DNA from: Chryseobacterium sp. OV279
GTDB lineage: Bacteria; Bacteroidota; Bacteroidia; Flavobacteriales; Weeksellaceae
Assembly: GCF_900128945.1 (NCBI RefSeq)
Contig: NZ_FQUD01000004.1
Coordinates: 558,001-622,000 of the forward strand
Direction of reading: 5' to 3'
DNA length: 64,000 nucleotides
Below are positions 33,306 to 41,905 of the stretch, one piece after another. The position numbers and the translations under genes were made by a program. Below the pieces are notes generated by a model that did not search any database, was not told the origin of the DNA, and was given only the letters and a program-made list of their open reading frames with translations. The stretch's first letter is position 1, and each line of letters opens with the position of its first letter.

Positions 33306-34229
33306 ATGGGAAAGTTTTTATTTAAAATATCATTCTATATCATCGGAATTATTGCGGTGCTGATGCTTCTGGCTTCTTATGCAGACGGTAATACGGATGA
33401 TAATTATATGCACTTTGCAGTGGAGAAACCGAAGAATATTATTTTAGGAGATTCCAGAAGTGTGCAGGGAATCGTGCCTGAAGTTTTGAAAAATAAACTG
33501 GCCACTCCCTTTGACAATTTTTCACTGAACATTGCCCAGTCTCCTTACGGCGAGATCTATCTCAATGCTTTAAAAAGAAAACTGGATCCGGATACCAAAA
33601 ACGGAATTTTTATTGTTACCGTCAATCCATGGAACCTGTCCCTGAAAAATGATGTATTCACGAAAGCAGATTACCCTGAAGAGAAATCACCGTTCAAAAA
33701 CATGTATTTTTATAACATGTCGCCCAATTACGAATATCTTCTTAAAAATTTAAATAAGAGCTGGTTCAGAATATACCTGGACAGAGAAGCTGTCGTAAAG
33801 TCCAATACGTTTCTTCATAAAGACGGATGGATGGAAGTAAATGTTGATATGAACAAAGATTCTGTAAATGCCAGAATAGCCAAGAAAACACAGGAATATC
33901 AACTTATGCTGAAGGATTACAAGCTGTCTCAGGTAAGGATGAAGGCGCTTAATGAGATCATAGACTATTTGCAGCCCAAAGGAACTATCTATCTGGTTCG
34001 GATTCCTGCCACTCAAAACATTATGAATCTTGAAAACAAAAGATTCCCTGAATTTAGCGGACTGATGAGAGATCTTTCAACGAGAAAGAATATTAAATTT
34101 TACGACTTTTCCGGACGCTGTAATGATTTTGTGTATACAGACGGAAATCATATGTACAAAGAATCCAGTAAGGTGCTTACTGCTCAGATCGCAGATTCTG
34201 TAAAGGCAGACCTGAGAAAATTAAAATAA
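33306..34229 (+). CDS. SGNH-like membrane-anchored partner of the MBOAT protein
   Basis: The product of 307 residues has one N-terminal membrane anchor (about residues 6-24), so the rest is probably periplasmic. Block I appears as LGDSRS with Asp49-Ser50, and the acid-histidine pair as DGNH with Asp279 and His282. This is the pattern of SGNH hydrolase-type acyltransferases such as AlgJ/AlgX and PatB relatives. The gene is two bases after the MBOAT stop, the standard pairing. Its end overlaps the convergent GT2 gene by nine bases. Confidence 0.8.
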   Translation: MGKFLFKISFYIIGIIAVLMLLASYADGNTDDNYMHFAVEKPKNIILGDSRSVQGIVPEVLKNKLATPFDNFSLNIAQSPYGEIYLNALKRKLDPDTKNGIFIVTVNPWNLSLKNDVFTKADYPEEKSPFKNMYFYNMSPNYEYLLKNLNKSWFRIYLDREAVVKSNTFLHKDGWMEVNVDMNKDSVNARIAKKTQEYQLMLKDYKLSQVRMKALNEIIDYLQPKGTIYLVRIPATQNIMNLENKRFPEFSGLMRDLSTRKNIKFYDFSGRCNDFVYTDGNHMYKESSKVLTAQIADSVKADLRKLK

Positions 34230-35162
34230 ACGGTCTCTGAAATTAATGTTGTATAGTCCTGAACGGATGCTTGTATAATCTGTCACTAAATACTTCAGAA
34301 TCATTCCCCATTTGTTTAGTACAGAGGCATTTGCAATCTGAAAGCTGCGGTACATCCTGCTGATGTGCTGTTTTACGTTTTCTGGCATCTTTTTCTCATC
34401 AGCGGCCCAGCTATCAATTTCTTTCCATAAAAGAACCCTCGTGCTTGCCGGGTTTATTTTCTTTGAATCTACTGCCGTGATCCGGTTATTTTCATGTACA
34501 CCTCTTACCGCTACAGCTTCATCCAGAATTCCGGGATAAAGATCAAGGTAGAAAGAGAGACGGAAAAGAAATTCGGTGTCCTGATGAAGCCTTAAATTGG
34601 TCCGGAATAAGATCTCCATTTTTTTCATCATCGCTTCCCTGCGGATAGTGAGCGCGTCAATACTGAAAAGCCCAAAGCTTCCCAACATATAGATCTGGCC
34701 GGGAAAAACATCTTTTGGACCGTGCTTTTTGTAAACGGTAGTCAGCTTATCTTCAAACAAAGAATAATACTGTTCTTTGGCCTTTGCCGTGTAGTAATGT
34801 ACTCCAAGAGCACCATAAACTCCTTCTACATCGGGATTTTTGAAAAGTTCTTTTTCTGCATCGAAGCGGTTTGGAAGAAAATAATCATCGGCATCCAGAA
34901 AAGCAATGAAATCTCCTGTAGCTTTTTCTATTCCCAGATTTCTGCTGGGGCCAGCGCCATGGTTGCCCTTGTCCGGATGCTGATAGAGCTGTACCCGGTC
35001 ATGTTTTCCGGCAAGCTGCTGACATACTTCTAAAGCGTTATCAGGAGATTTGTCCTCTATCAGAATCACTTCATGCACATCATCAAACTGAAGCGCAGAT
35101 TCCACGGCCTGAGAAACAAATCTTTCAGCATTATAAACAGGTACGATTACCGAGATTTTCAT
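34221..35162 (-). CDS. Glycosyltransferase, family 2 (paralogue group A, copy 1)
   Basis: From the ATG at 35162 (aligned with its paralogues) the product is 313 residues. The GT-A core has VIVPVYNAERFVSQAVESAL, abbreviated as VPVYNAE, then ILIEDKSPDNAL and AFLDADDYFLPNRFDAE with the DADD metal site near residue 92. LRLHQDTEFLFRL carries the probable base. Very close to the product of 35250-36200 over its full length, including the C-terminal SIRSGLYNINF. It is the last gene of the long minus run. Confidence 0.92.
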   Translation of the reverse strand: MKISVIVPVYNAERFVSQAVESALQFDDVHEVILIEDKSPDNALEVCQQLAGKHDRVQLYQHPDKGNHGAGPSRNLGIEKATGDFIAFLDADDYFLPNRFDAEKELFKNPDVEGVYGALGVHYYTAKAKEQYYSLFEDKLTTVYKKHGPKDVFPGQIYMLGSFGLFSIDALTIRREAMMKKMEILFRTNLRLHQDTEFLFRLSFYLDLYPGILDEAVAVRGVHENNRITAVDSKKINPASTRVLLWKEIDSWAADEKKMPENVKQHISRMYRSFQIANASVLNKWGMILKYLVTDYTSIRSGLYNINFRDRLF

Positions 35163-35249
35163 GTTTTTAAAATAAGCAACCACAAATATAGTGAAGTCTT
35201 AAATTTTATAGGTGTTTTAATTCCATGCAGTTACGGAATTTATATTATG

Positions 35250-36200
35250 TTAAGAAATTAGCGTGCGCTTGAAGTTGATATTATACAGCCCCGATCTGAT
35301 GCTTCGGTAATCCGTGAACAGATATTTGAACACCATGCTCCATTTTTTTAACCTGGGTGCTTTGGCTATTTCAAAGCTGCGACGCATCCTTTTGATGTGA
35401 ACTTTCGCATTTTCGGGAATCGTATCTTCTGTCTCGGCCCAATGATGGATTTCGTTCCACAATAATGCTCTGGAGACCGCCGGATTTATGATAAAAGTAT
35501 CCACTTTGGTGATTCTGTTGTGTTCATGCACCCCTCGCATAGCCACTGCTTTATCAATACTTCCCGGGTACAGGGCAAGATAGTATGATAAACGGAAAAG
35601 AAACTCGGTATCTTCGTGAAGCCTTAAATGAGTTTTGAATAATACCTCCATTTTTTGCATTAAAGGCTCCCTGCGGAGTGTCAGAGTATCAATGCTGAAC
35701 AGACCAAAAGCTCCCAGCATATGGATCTGTCCAAAAAAGACATCTTCAGGACGGTGCTTTTTATAGACAGTAGTAAGCCTGTCTTTAAATATCCTGTAAT
35801 ATTGCTCTTTAGCCTTTTCAGAATAATAATGTACTCCAAGTGCACCATATACACCTTCCACTTCAGGATTCTTGAAAAGCTCTTTTTCTGCGTCGAAGCG
35901 GTTAGGAAGGTAATAGTCATCAGCATCTAAAAATGCTAAAAAATCTCCGGTAGCTTTTCTTATCCCTAAATTTCTGCTGCCCGAAGCACCATGATTCCCC
36001 TTGTCAGGATGTTGATAGAGCTTAACTCTTTCGTGTTTTTCAGCGAGTTGCTGACATACCTGCAGGGCATTGTCCGGAGACTGGTCTTCTATCAGGATGA
36101 CTTCATAAACATCATCAAACTGAAGCGCTGATTCTACGGCATGAGAAACGAATTTCTCCGCATTGTATACGGGAATGATTATTGATATTTTCATCTTCAT
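35250..36200 (-). CDS. Glycosyltransferase, family 2 (paralogue group A, copy 2)
   Basis: The product of 316 residues matches copy 1 nearly block for block (VPVYNAEKFVSHAVESAL, DADDYYLPNRFDAE, GALGVHYYSEKAKEQYYR, RSIRSGLYNINF). The nucleotide sequences of the two copies are also visibly similar, so the duplication seems recent. Differences concentrate in the segment facing the acceptor, which may mean a different acceptor or linkage. The ATG at 36200 is followed by a second in-frame ATG at 36194, which aligns with the other copies and may be the true start. Confidence 0.92.
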   Translation of the reverse strand: MKMKISIIIPVYNAEKFVSHAVESALQFDDVYEVILIEDQSPDNALQVCQQLAEKHERVKLYQHPDKGNHGASGSRNLGIRKATGDFLAFLDADDYYLPNRFDAEKELFKNPEVEGVYGALGVHYYSEKAKEQYYRIFKDRLTTVYKKHRPEDVFFGQIHMLGAFGLFSIDTLTLRREPLMQKMEVLFKTHLRLHEDTEFLFRLSYYLALYPGSIDKAVAMRGVHEHNRITKVDTFIINPAVSRALLWNEIHHWAETEDTIPENAKVHIKRMRRSFEIAKAPRLKKWSMVFKYLFTDYRSIRSGLYNINFKRTLIS

Positions 36201-36244
36201 TTTGGAACAATTAAAAAAATATTTGTGTTATGGCACGATGTGCT

Positions 36245-37243
36245 TTAAGCTTTTAATTTAAGCTTTAAATATTCAGTTATTTTTTTCTCTACAAAATAAT
36301 ACAAAAATGCGGCAACGCCAATGACAATAATCAATTTTAATATGAAATAGGGAATATTGAAATATTCTTCTACCTTAAATCTTCTGAAAAACAGTTCTAC
36401 AAATGGATGTGAAAGATACAGAGAATAGGAAATATCACCTAAAAAGATAAGAAACCTGTTCCCTTTGAAATGAAGTGTGTAATCAAACAGTAGAAATGAT
36501 AAAACGAATAAAGACACGATCAGCAATACTAATAAACTGTCTGATATGGCTATAAAATTGAATAAAAATGCTGAAAATAAAAGGATACCTACAGTACATA
36601 TAACCTGAGCCCATGTTTTACTAATAGAAATTTTGTCCAACAAAAGGGCAAACAGAATTCCCACTACAAAATATAGGTTGAGGTGACTGGAAACCATTTT
36701 CAGATAAGCATTTTCGGTTGGGAATAAAAGTCCTGCTATATACGTTAAGATGAAAAATAAGGAAATAAAAATATATCTTCTTTTTTTGAAGAACAGAGAT
36801 AGGCCGAATATCAGGTAAAAAAACATTTCGTAATTAAGAGACCAGCCAAGATAGAGTACTGGAAACGTATCTTTTTGAGGAAGAAATAACACGGAATGGA
36901 TAAGTCTTCTCAAGCCTTCCCCATGGAAATAAAACATCAGAGTTCCTCCAATAATCATCCATCCTGCGGAAAGTAGGAAATAAAGAGGTATAATCCTGAT
37001 GATTCTGCGTTTGTAGAATAACTTGATCTCCTTTGACGTATTAATGCTGAAATCCTTTTTTAAGGTCGTAAACGCCATGATAAACCCGCTGATCACAAAA
37101 AAGATGCTTACACCAATACTCCCTTTTGCAAACAAAATATTGCCAAGTGGAAGATTTTCAAAGTTGATGTATTCTTTGAAGTGAAAACAGCACACCAGAA
37201 GAGCAGATATGCCTCTTAATATTTGTAAATTATTGAGCTTCAT
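36245..37243 (-). CDS. Membrane acyltransferase, family 3 (OafA/YrhL type), second copy
   Basis: The product of 332 residues has about 10 hydrophobic segments. LQILRGISALLVCCFHF carries the Arg and His of the family, GVSIFFVISGFIM and RIIRIIPLYFLL follow, and ISYSLYLSHPFVELFF marks the late conserved block. It lies among GT2 paralogues and overlaps the upstream GT2 gene by 14 bases. It is clearly diverged from the member at 27439-28467. It is likely to acylate an exported sugar of the same glycan. Confidence 0.9.
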   Translation of the reverse strand: MKLNNLQILRGISALLVCCFHFKEYINFENLPLGNILFAKGSIGVSIFFVISGFIMAFTTLKKDFSINTSKEIKLFYKRRIIRIIPLYFLLSAGWMIIGGTLMFYFHGEGLRRLIHSVLFLPQKDTFPVLYLGWSLNYEMFFYLIFGLSLFFKKRRYIFISLFFILTYIAGLLFPTENAYLKMVSSHLNLYFVVGILFALLLDKISISKTWAQVICTVGILLFSAFLFNFIAISDSLLVLLIVSLFVLSFLLFDYTLHFKGNRFLIFLGDISYSLYLSHPFVELFFRRFKVEEYFNIPYFILKLIIVIGVAAFLYYFVEKKITEYLKLKLKA

Positions 37244-38174
37244 GATTTGTGTACGTAAATCTGTATTTGGTTTTTAGAATTTTTGGATCTTTAAGTATGG
37301 CAGCAAGAAGAGTCTTCGCTTTGGGAAATCCTTTTTTTACAGAAAGTTCAAAAGCTTTTTTTTGCAGACTGATATGTTGTTTTACATCCTGATCTAATCT
37401 GTTCGTTTTGGACCATTGATATAAAGAATTCCAGAAAAGAAACTGTCTCTGGTTATACTGAGTAGAATATTTTTTGATCTTCGTGATTCTGTTATCATCA
37501 TGGATACCTCTCATAGCGACAGCTTCATCAATAATTCCGGCTTTTAAATAACAGTGATACGCCAGTTTGATAATAAAATCGGAGTCCTGATGAACCCGTA
37601 AATCTTCGTTGAATTTTAAACCGCTTTTCTCAAGAGCAGATGCTCTCAGAGTAAGGGCATCCAGCGTAAAAAATGTACCGAATACTTTTGGAGTCTGCCC
37701 CAATAATCCTCTGAAAACCTCAGTACCTTCCGCTGGATAATTGACGGTCAGCAGATACGTATCATTGATATTGGATAGGAACTCTTCTTTTCCTTTATCT
37801 GTTAAAAATTCAGTACCGATGGCATTGAATACCCCTTCTACATTGGGATTGCTGAAAAGATCCCTTTCCGCATCAAATCTGTTGGGAAGGAAGTAATCAT
37901 CGGCATCCAGGAAAGCAATGAAATCACCTGTAGATTTTTCAATACCCAGGTTTCTGCTGGCTCCCGCACCATGATTCCCTTTATCCGGATGCTGAAAAAG
38001 TTTTACCCTTTCATATTGCTGAGCAAGTTCCCGGCATACTGAAAGTGAATGGTCCGGAGACTGGTCCTCGATCAGGATCACTTCCATTACTTCCTCCAGC
38101 TGCAGGGCGGACTCTACAGCTTTTGAAATATACTTTTCGGCGTTGTATACAGGAATGATTACTGAGATTTCCAT
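37230..38174 (-). CDS. Glycosyltransferase, family 2 (paralogue group A, copy 3)
   Basis: The product of 314 residues shares the group A core (VIIPVYNAEKYISKAVESAL, ILIEDQSPDHSL, DADDYFLPNRFDAE). The middle differs from copies 1 and 2 and instead matches copy 4 (FLTDKGKEEF, EVFRGLLGQTPKVFGT, VHQDSDFIIKLAYHCYLKAGIIDEAVAMRGIHDDNRITKI, cited in part, KTKYRFTY end). So copies 3 and 4 form one subgroup and copies 1 and 2 another. It overlaps the acyltransferase gene downstream. Confidence 0.92.
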   Translation of the reverse strand: MEISVIIPVYNAEKYISKAVESALQLEEVMEVILIEDQSPDHSLSVCRELAQQYERVKLFQHPDKGNHGAGASRNLGIEKSTGDFIAFLDADDYFLPNRFDAERDLFSNPNVEGVFNAIGTEFLTDKGKEEFLSNINDTYLLTVNYPAEGTEVFRGLLGQTPKVFGTFFTLDALTLRASALEKSGLKFNEDLRVHQDSDFIIKLAYHCYLKAGIIDEAVAMRGIHDDNRITKIKKYSTQYNQRQFLFWNSLYQWSKTNRLDQDVKQHISLQKKAFELSVKKGFPKAKTLLAAILKDPKILKTKYRFTYTNHEAQ

Positions 38175-38176
38175 GA

Positions 38177-39115
38177 TTATCTGTTGTAGTAAGTGAAGCG
38201 GTATTTCGTCTTTAGTATATCCGGGTTTTTCAATATTTCCAGAAAAATACTGCCATATTTCGCCAATCCATTTTTTAAAGACAGATCGAATGATTTATAA
38301 ATTAAATAAATTCTCTTTCTGTATTCGGGAGCGATCTGCTGAGAAACAGCCCAGTCATTCATAGATTTCCAGAAAAGAAACTGCCTCTGGTTATATTGTG
38401 GCGTGTATTTTATGATTTTTGTAATTCTGTTGTCATCATGAATTCCCCTTATGGCAATCGCTTTGTCGATAATACCGGTTTTCAGGTGGCAATGATAAGC
38501 CAGCCTGATGATCAGTTCCGAATCCTGATGAACACGGAGAGCTTCATTAAAACGGATATGGTTACGTCTCAGAGAATCCCTTCTCACCGTAAGTGAATTT
38601 AGGTGAAATGAGGTACCGAAAGTTTTAGGGGTTAAACTTAAAAGCCCTCTGAAAACTTCTTCTTCTTCCGCCGGATATTCGACTGTACTCAAAGACATCT
38701 CTTTGAATTTAGACTGAAATTCGTGCTTTCCTTTTTCGGTTAAATATTCTGTCCCGATCGCACCAAAAATTCCTTCAATTTTTAAATCCTCAAAAAGTTC
38801 TTTTTCCGCATCAAATCTGTTTGATAAGTAATAATCATCGGCATCCAGGAATGCGATGAAATCAGAGGTTGCATTGTCGATACCGAGATTTCTTGAGGCA
38901 CCGGCACCGCGGTTTTCTCCATTCGGATGCTGAAACAGTTTTACCTTAGATATTTCCGCAGCCAGCCTTCTGCAGATTTCCAGCGAATCATCGGTAGACT
39001 GATCTTCCGCCAGAATGATTTCTTTTACTTCGTTAAATTGTGCCGCAGAATGAACTGCTTTTTCAAGAAAATCAGCGGCATTGTAAACGGGTATAATCAC
39101 AGAGATTTCAATCAT
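38177..39115 (-). CDS. Glycosyltransferase, family 2 (paralogue group A, copy 4)
   Basis: The product of 312 residues belongs with copy 3 (EVFRGLLSLTPKTFGT, RVHQDSELIIRLAYHCHLK, KTKYRFTYYNR end). The DADDYYLSNRFDAE metal motif is intact. Only two bases separate it from copy 3 and nine from the asparagine-synthase gene, so all are probably on one transcript. The presence of two subgroups of two suggests two rounds of duplication within the locus. Confidence 0.92.
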   Translation of the reverse strand: MIEISVIIPVYNAADFLEKAVHSAAQFNEVKEIILAEDQSTDDSLEICRRLAAEISKVKLFQHPNGENRGAGASRNLGIDNATSDFIAFLDADDYYLSNRFDAEKELFEDLKIEGIFGAIGTEYLTEKGKHEFQSKFKEMSLSTVEYPAEEEEVFRGLLSLTPKTFGTSFHLNSLTVRRDSLRRNHIRFNEALRVHQDSELIIRLAYHCHLKTGIIDKAIAIRGIHDDNRITKIIKYTPQYNQRQFLFWKSMNDWAVSQQIAPEYRKRIYLIYKSFDLSLKNGLAKYGSIFLEILKNPDILKTKYRFTYYNR

Positions 39116-39124
39116 TATAGAAAA

Positions 39125-40921
39125 TTATAATACAGATTGATTATTATCCGCCCAAAGGGCAAGCTGTAACAGGTTCCAGTGCTTTTCATCCTTATTCAGG
39201 AATTGCTGGGTTGTTTTATAATCAATAAAATTAAACACTTTATGATTGGGGTTATGAAGCAGATCATTGGAAAGATTCATCAGATTTTCTTCTGCAAACC
39301 AGTTTTTCACTCCCAAACCGAATCCCTGCTTATGACGTTGTCTGATGGTTTCCGTCCAGTAAGAGCCCATCGCTTCACGAAGAATAATCTTATCGTTTTT
39401 CTCGTCCAGTTTAAGCTGATCCGGGAGCTGGATACAGAATTCTGCGAAATCAAGGTCAAGGAAAGGTGTTCGTACTTCCAATGAATTGGCCATAGCCATT
39501 CTGTCTGATTTTACCATCATATTGGCGGGAACATAATTTTCCAGATCCACTCTCATAATGTCATTAAGAGAATCCGGATCCGGGGTAAAACTATAATCCT
39601 GAAGGTAATTGGCTGTAACACCCAGAAGATCGCGCTCTTTTTTGTTGAAATCATTTCTCACAGCGTTCAGGTGAAAGTCCATGATGGATGAATGTTTTAA
39701 ATTTTTCTGCGTCAAATAGGAGGTTGTTCTCATCTTCTGATAAAGTTTCAGTCCAAATTGAGCAACGATATTTTTATAACTGAAGTGATTTCTTAACTTA
39801 TTTTCAACGGTATAGAAATGATATCCTCCAAAAAGCTCATCCCCAACATCCCCTGACAATACAACGGTCAGATTTTGTCTGGCGTATTTACAGATCTCAT
39901 AATGCGGGATAAATGAGGCATCGGCGAAAGGTTCATCAAAAAACGGAGTAATCTTCAGCAGAGAGGCAACGAGGTCTTCTTTTTTTTCGTGAACTTCTAT
40001 ATGGTTGGTGTTGTATTTATCGGCAATTTCTTTGGCATATTTCAGCTCATTGTCTTTATGGTCATACCCGAAACTGATGGTCGTCTGATGAGGCAGAAAC
40101 TCGTCTACCAAAGCGACTATGGATGATGAATCCAGACCTCCGCTCAGGAAACTTCCGACCTGGACATCTGCAATAAGCTGTTTTTTTACTGCATTTTTCA
40201 GCAGATACAGAAATTCTTCCTTAGCATCAGAAAGACTTAGCGTTCTGTCTTTTGCCGGAAGGCTGTAGTAACGGGAAACCGTAATTTTTCCGTCTTTCCA
40301 GATCAGCTGATGAGCGGGAGGAAGGGTGAAAATATTACTGTAGATACTCTGGTAAGTGCTTACATATCCGTACTGAAGATAGTGGGAGAGGGCTTCGGAA
40401 CTTACTTTAGGCTGTATCAATCCGGAGGCTAAAATAGCTTTGATTTCTGATGCGAAAATAAATTCATTGTTGTTCCCTATTGCGTAGTAAAAAGGCTTTT
40501 CCCCGAATCTGTCTCTGGCGCAGAACAGCTGCTGTTGCTGATCGTCCCAGATCGCAAAAGCAAACATCCCGGGAAGATCATGGATGAGGTTTTCTTTTTT
40601 TCTCTGGTACATCGCCAGAATAACTTCTGTGTCTGAACCTCCGTGAAAAGGGTATTCCCCATATTTTTTCTTAATATCCTGATAGCCGTAGATCTCACCG
40701 TTCAGAACAATACATTCATTTTTGGTGCTTGAGAACATGGGCTGTTTTCCATTTTCAGACAGATCAATAATGGAAAGTCTTCGATGGCCCAAAGCGGCAT
40801 GGTCATAAAATTCATAATGCGAAGAATCCGGACCACGGTGTATCATAGAATCCGTCATTTTCCGGATTTCCTCCTGATAGTTTCTTGCATTGTTGCTTAT
40901 GATTCCTGCTATTCCACACAT
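39125..40921 (-). CDS. asnB: Asparagine synthase-like glutamine-dependent amidotransferase
   Basis: The product of 598 residues has a class II glutaminase domain starting with the essential Cys2 (MCGIAGI) and RGPDSS, then an AsnB synthase domain with the PP-loop SGGLDSSS near residues 255-262 and SGDVGDELFGGY. The family makes asparagine, but copies inside polysaccharide loci often amidate uronic acids (WbpS-like proteins). The UDP-glucose dehydrogenase in this locus would provide a uronic acid, so a sugar-amidating role is at least as likely here. The symbol reflects the family, not a proven reaction. Confidence 0.9.
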   Translation of the reverse strand: MCGIAGIISNNARNYQEEIRKMTDSMIHRGPDSSHYEFYDHAALGHRRLSIIDLSENGKQPMFSSTKNECIVLNGEIYGYQDIKKKYGEYPFHGGSDTEVILAMYQRKKENLIHDLPGMFAFAIWDDQQQQLFCARDRFGEKPFYYAIGNNNEFIFASEIKAILASGLIQPKVSSEALSHYLQYGYVSTYQSIYSNIFTLPPAHQLIWKDGKITVSRYYSLPAKDRTLSLSDAKEEFLYLLKNAVKKQLIADVQVGSFLSGGLDSSSIVALVDEFLPHQTTISFGYDHKDNELKYAKEIADKYNTNHIEVHEKKEDLVASLLKITPFFDEPFADASFIPHYEICKYARQNLTVVLSGDVGDELFGGYHFYTVENKLRNHFSYKNIVAQFGLKLYQKMRTTSYLTQKNLKHSSIMDFHLNAVRNDFNKKERDLLGVTANYLQDYSFTPDPDSLNDIMRVDLENYVPANMMVKSDRMAMANSLEVRTPFLDLDFAEFCIQLPDQLKLDEKNDKIILREAMGSYWTETIRQRHKQGFGLGVKNWFAEENLMNLSNDLLHNPNHKVFNFIDYKTTQQFLNKDEKHWNLLQLALWADNNQSVL

Positions 40922-40968
40922 AATATTGTATTTTTCATCATTTATTTTTCGCTTATGTTCAGGCTAAT

Positions 40969-41898
40969 TTACGACAGATTAAGAAAAGCCGGACCTTTCT
41001 GCATCACCTGATTTCTGAAACTGCTTAATTTTGCACTGTCTGAACAGATTTTCTTATACTTTTTTGACAACTTTTTATAATGGTCAAAGTTTCCGGTAAT
41101 GATATTTTTAAACATACTCTGTCTAAGAGATTTTTTTTCAAGCTGAAGACCATTCGGAAGATTAGGATTCATCGCGTTGATCTCTATTCTTACATCTTCA
41201 TACTTTGTAAAATCTATTTTATGAAGCAGCTGAACACCGTCATGTACCACTTTACTCCCCGGAACTAGGATCACTTTCATGTTGTGAAAATGCACGCGGT
41301 TGACATATTCATCATCTTCTCCGTAATGGAAAAAATAAGGATTGAATCCACCTACAGATTCTATTGTTTTTCTTGGGAGAAGCCAGTGGGCGGCATTGAT
41401 AAAATTAATCTCATACCAAGGCTTCAGCGTCTGAAAATACAGATCTGAAATCATTCTGGTCTTTTCGTAGTTCTTGGCAATATACTGATCCAGGAAAATA
41501 TCCATATATTTTTCTGTACCGTCTATATGAATGGGGCTTATGATTCCCACTTCTTCCTGACGAGGATGGTGGTTGAATACCTCCAGCATTTTTTCCATGC
41601 TGTCTTCATACAGCCATGCATCCTGATTCATCAGATAAAAGAAATCTGCTCCGTTTTTATATGCTTTTTCGATGCCTATATTATTGGCTTTTCCAAAACC
41701 CAGATTGGTTTCAGACTGGGTAAAATCTACTTCAGGAAAGTTATTTCTGATGTACTCCTGCGTGCCGTCCACAGATCCGTTATCTACCACGATGCATTTC
41801 ACAGGAACCGAAGATTTTCTAAGGCTCGTAAAGCATCGTTCTGCCCATTTTATGGCATTGTAAGTGACGATTATAATATGGATTTCGGGTATTTTCAT
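40969..41898 (-). CDS. Glycosyltransferase, family 2 (group B, copy 1)
   Basis: The product of 309 residues resembles rhamnosyltransferase-type GT2 enzymes. IHIIIVTYNAIKWAERCF opens it, VVDNGSVDGTQE gives the first acidic site, ETNLGFGKANNIGIEKA the second block and LMNQDAWL the DxD-type site near residue 95. GEDDEYVNRVHF is the likely base region. It is a close paralogue of the product of 45950-46906. The sugar cannot be told. Confidence 0.92.
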   Translation of the reverse strand: MKIPEIHIIIVTYNAIKWAERCFTSLRKSSVPVKCIVVDNGSVDGTQEYIRNNFPEVDFTQSETNLGFGKANNIGIEKAYKNGADFFYLMNQDAWLYEDSMEKMLEVFNHHPRQEEVGIISPIHIDGTEKYMDIFLDQYIAKNYEKTRMISDLYFQTLKPWYEINFINAAHWLLPRKTIESVGGFNPYFFHYGEDDEYVNRVHFHNMKVILVPGSKVVHDGVQLLHKIDFTKYEDVRIEINAMNPNLPNGLQLEKKSLRQSMFKNIITGNFDHYKKLSKKYKKICSDSAKLSSFRNQVMQKGPAFLNLS

Positions 41899-41905
41899 AC
41901 AGGCA

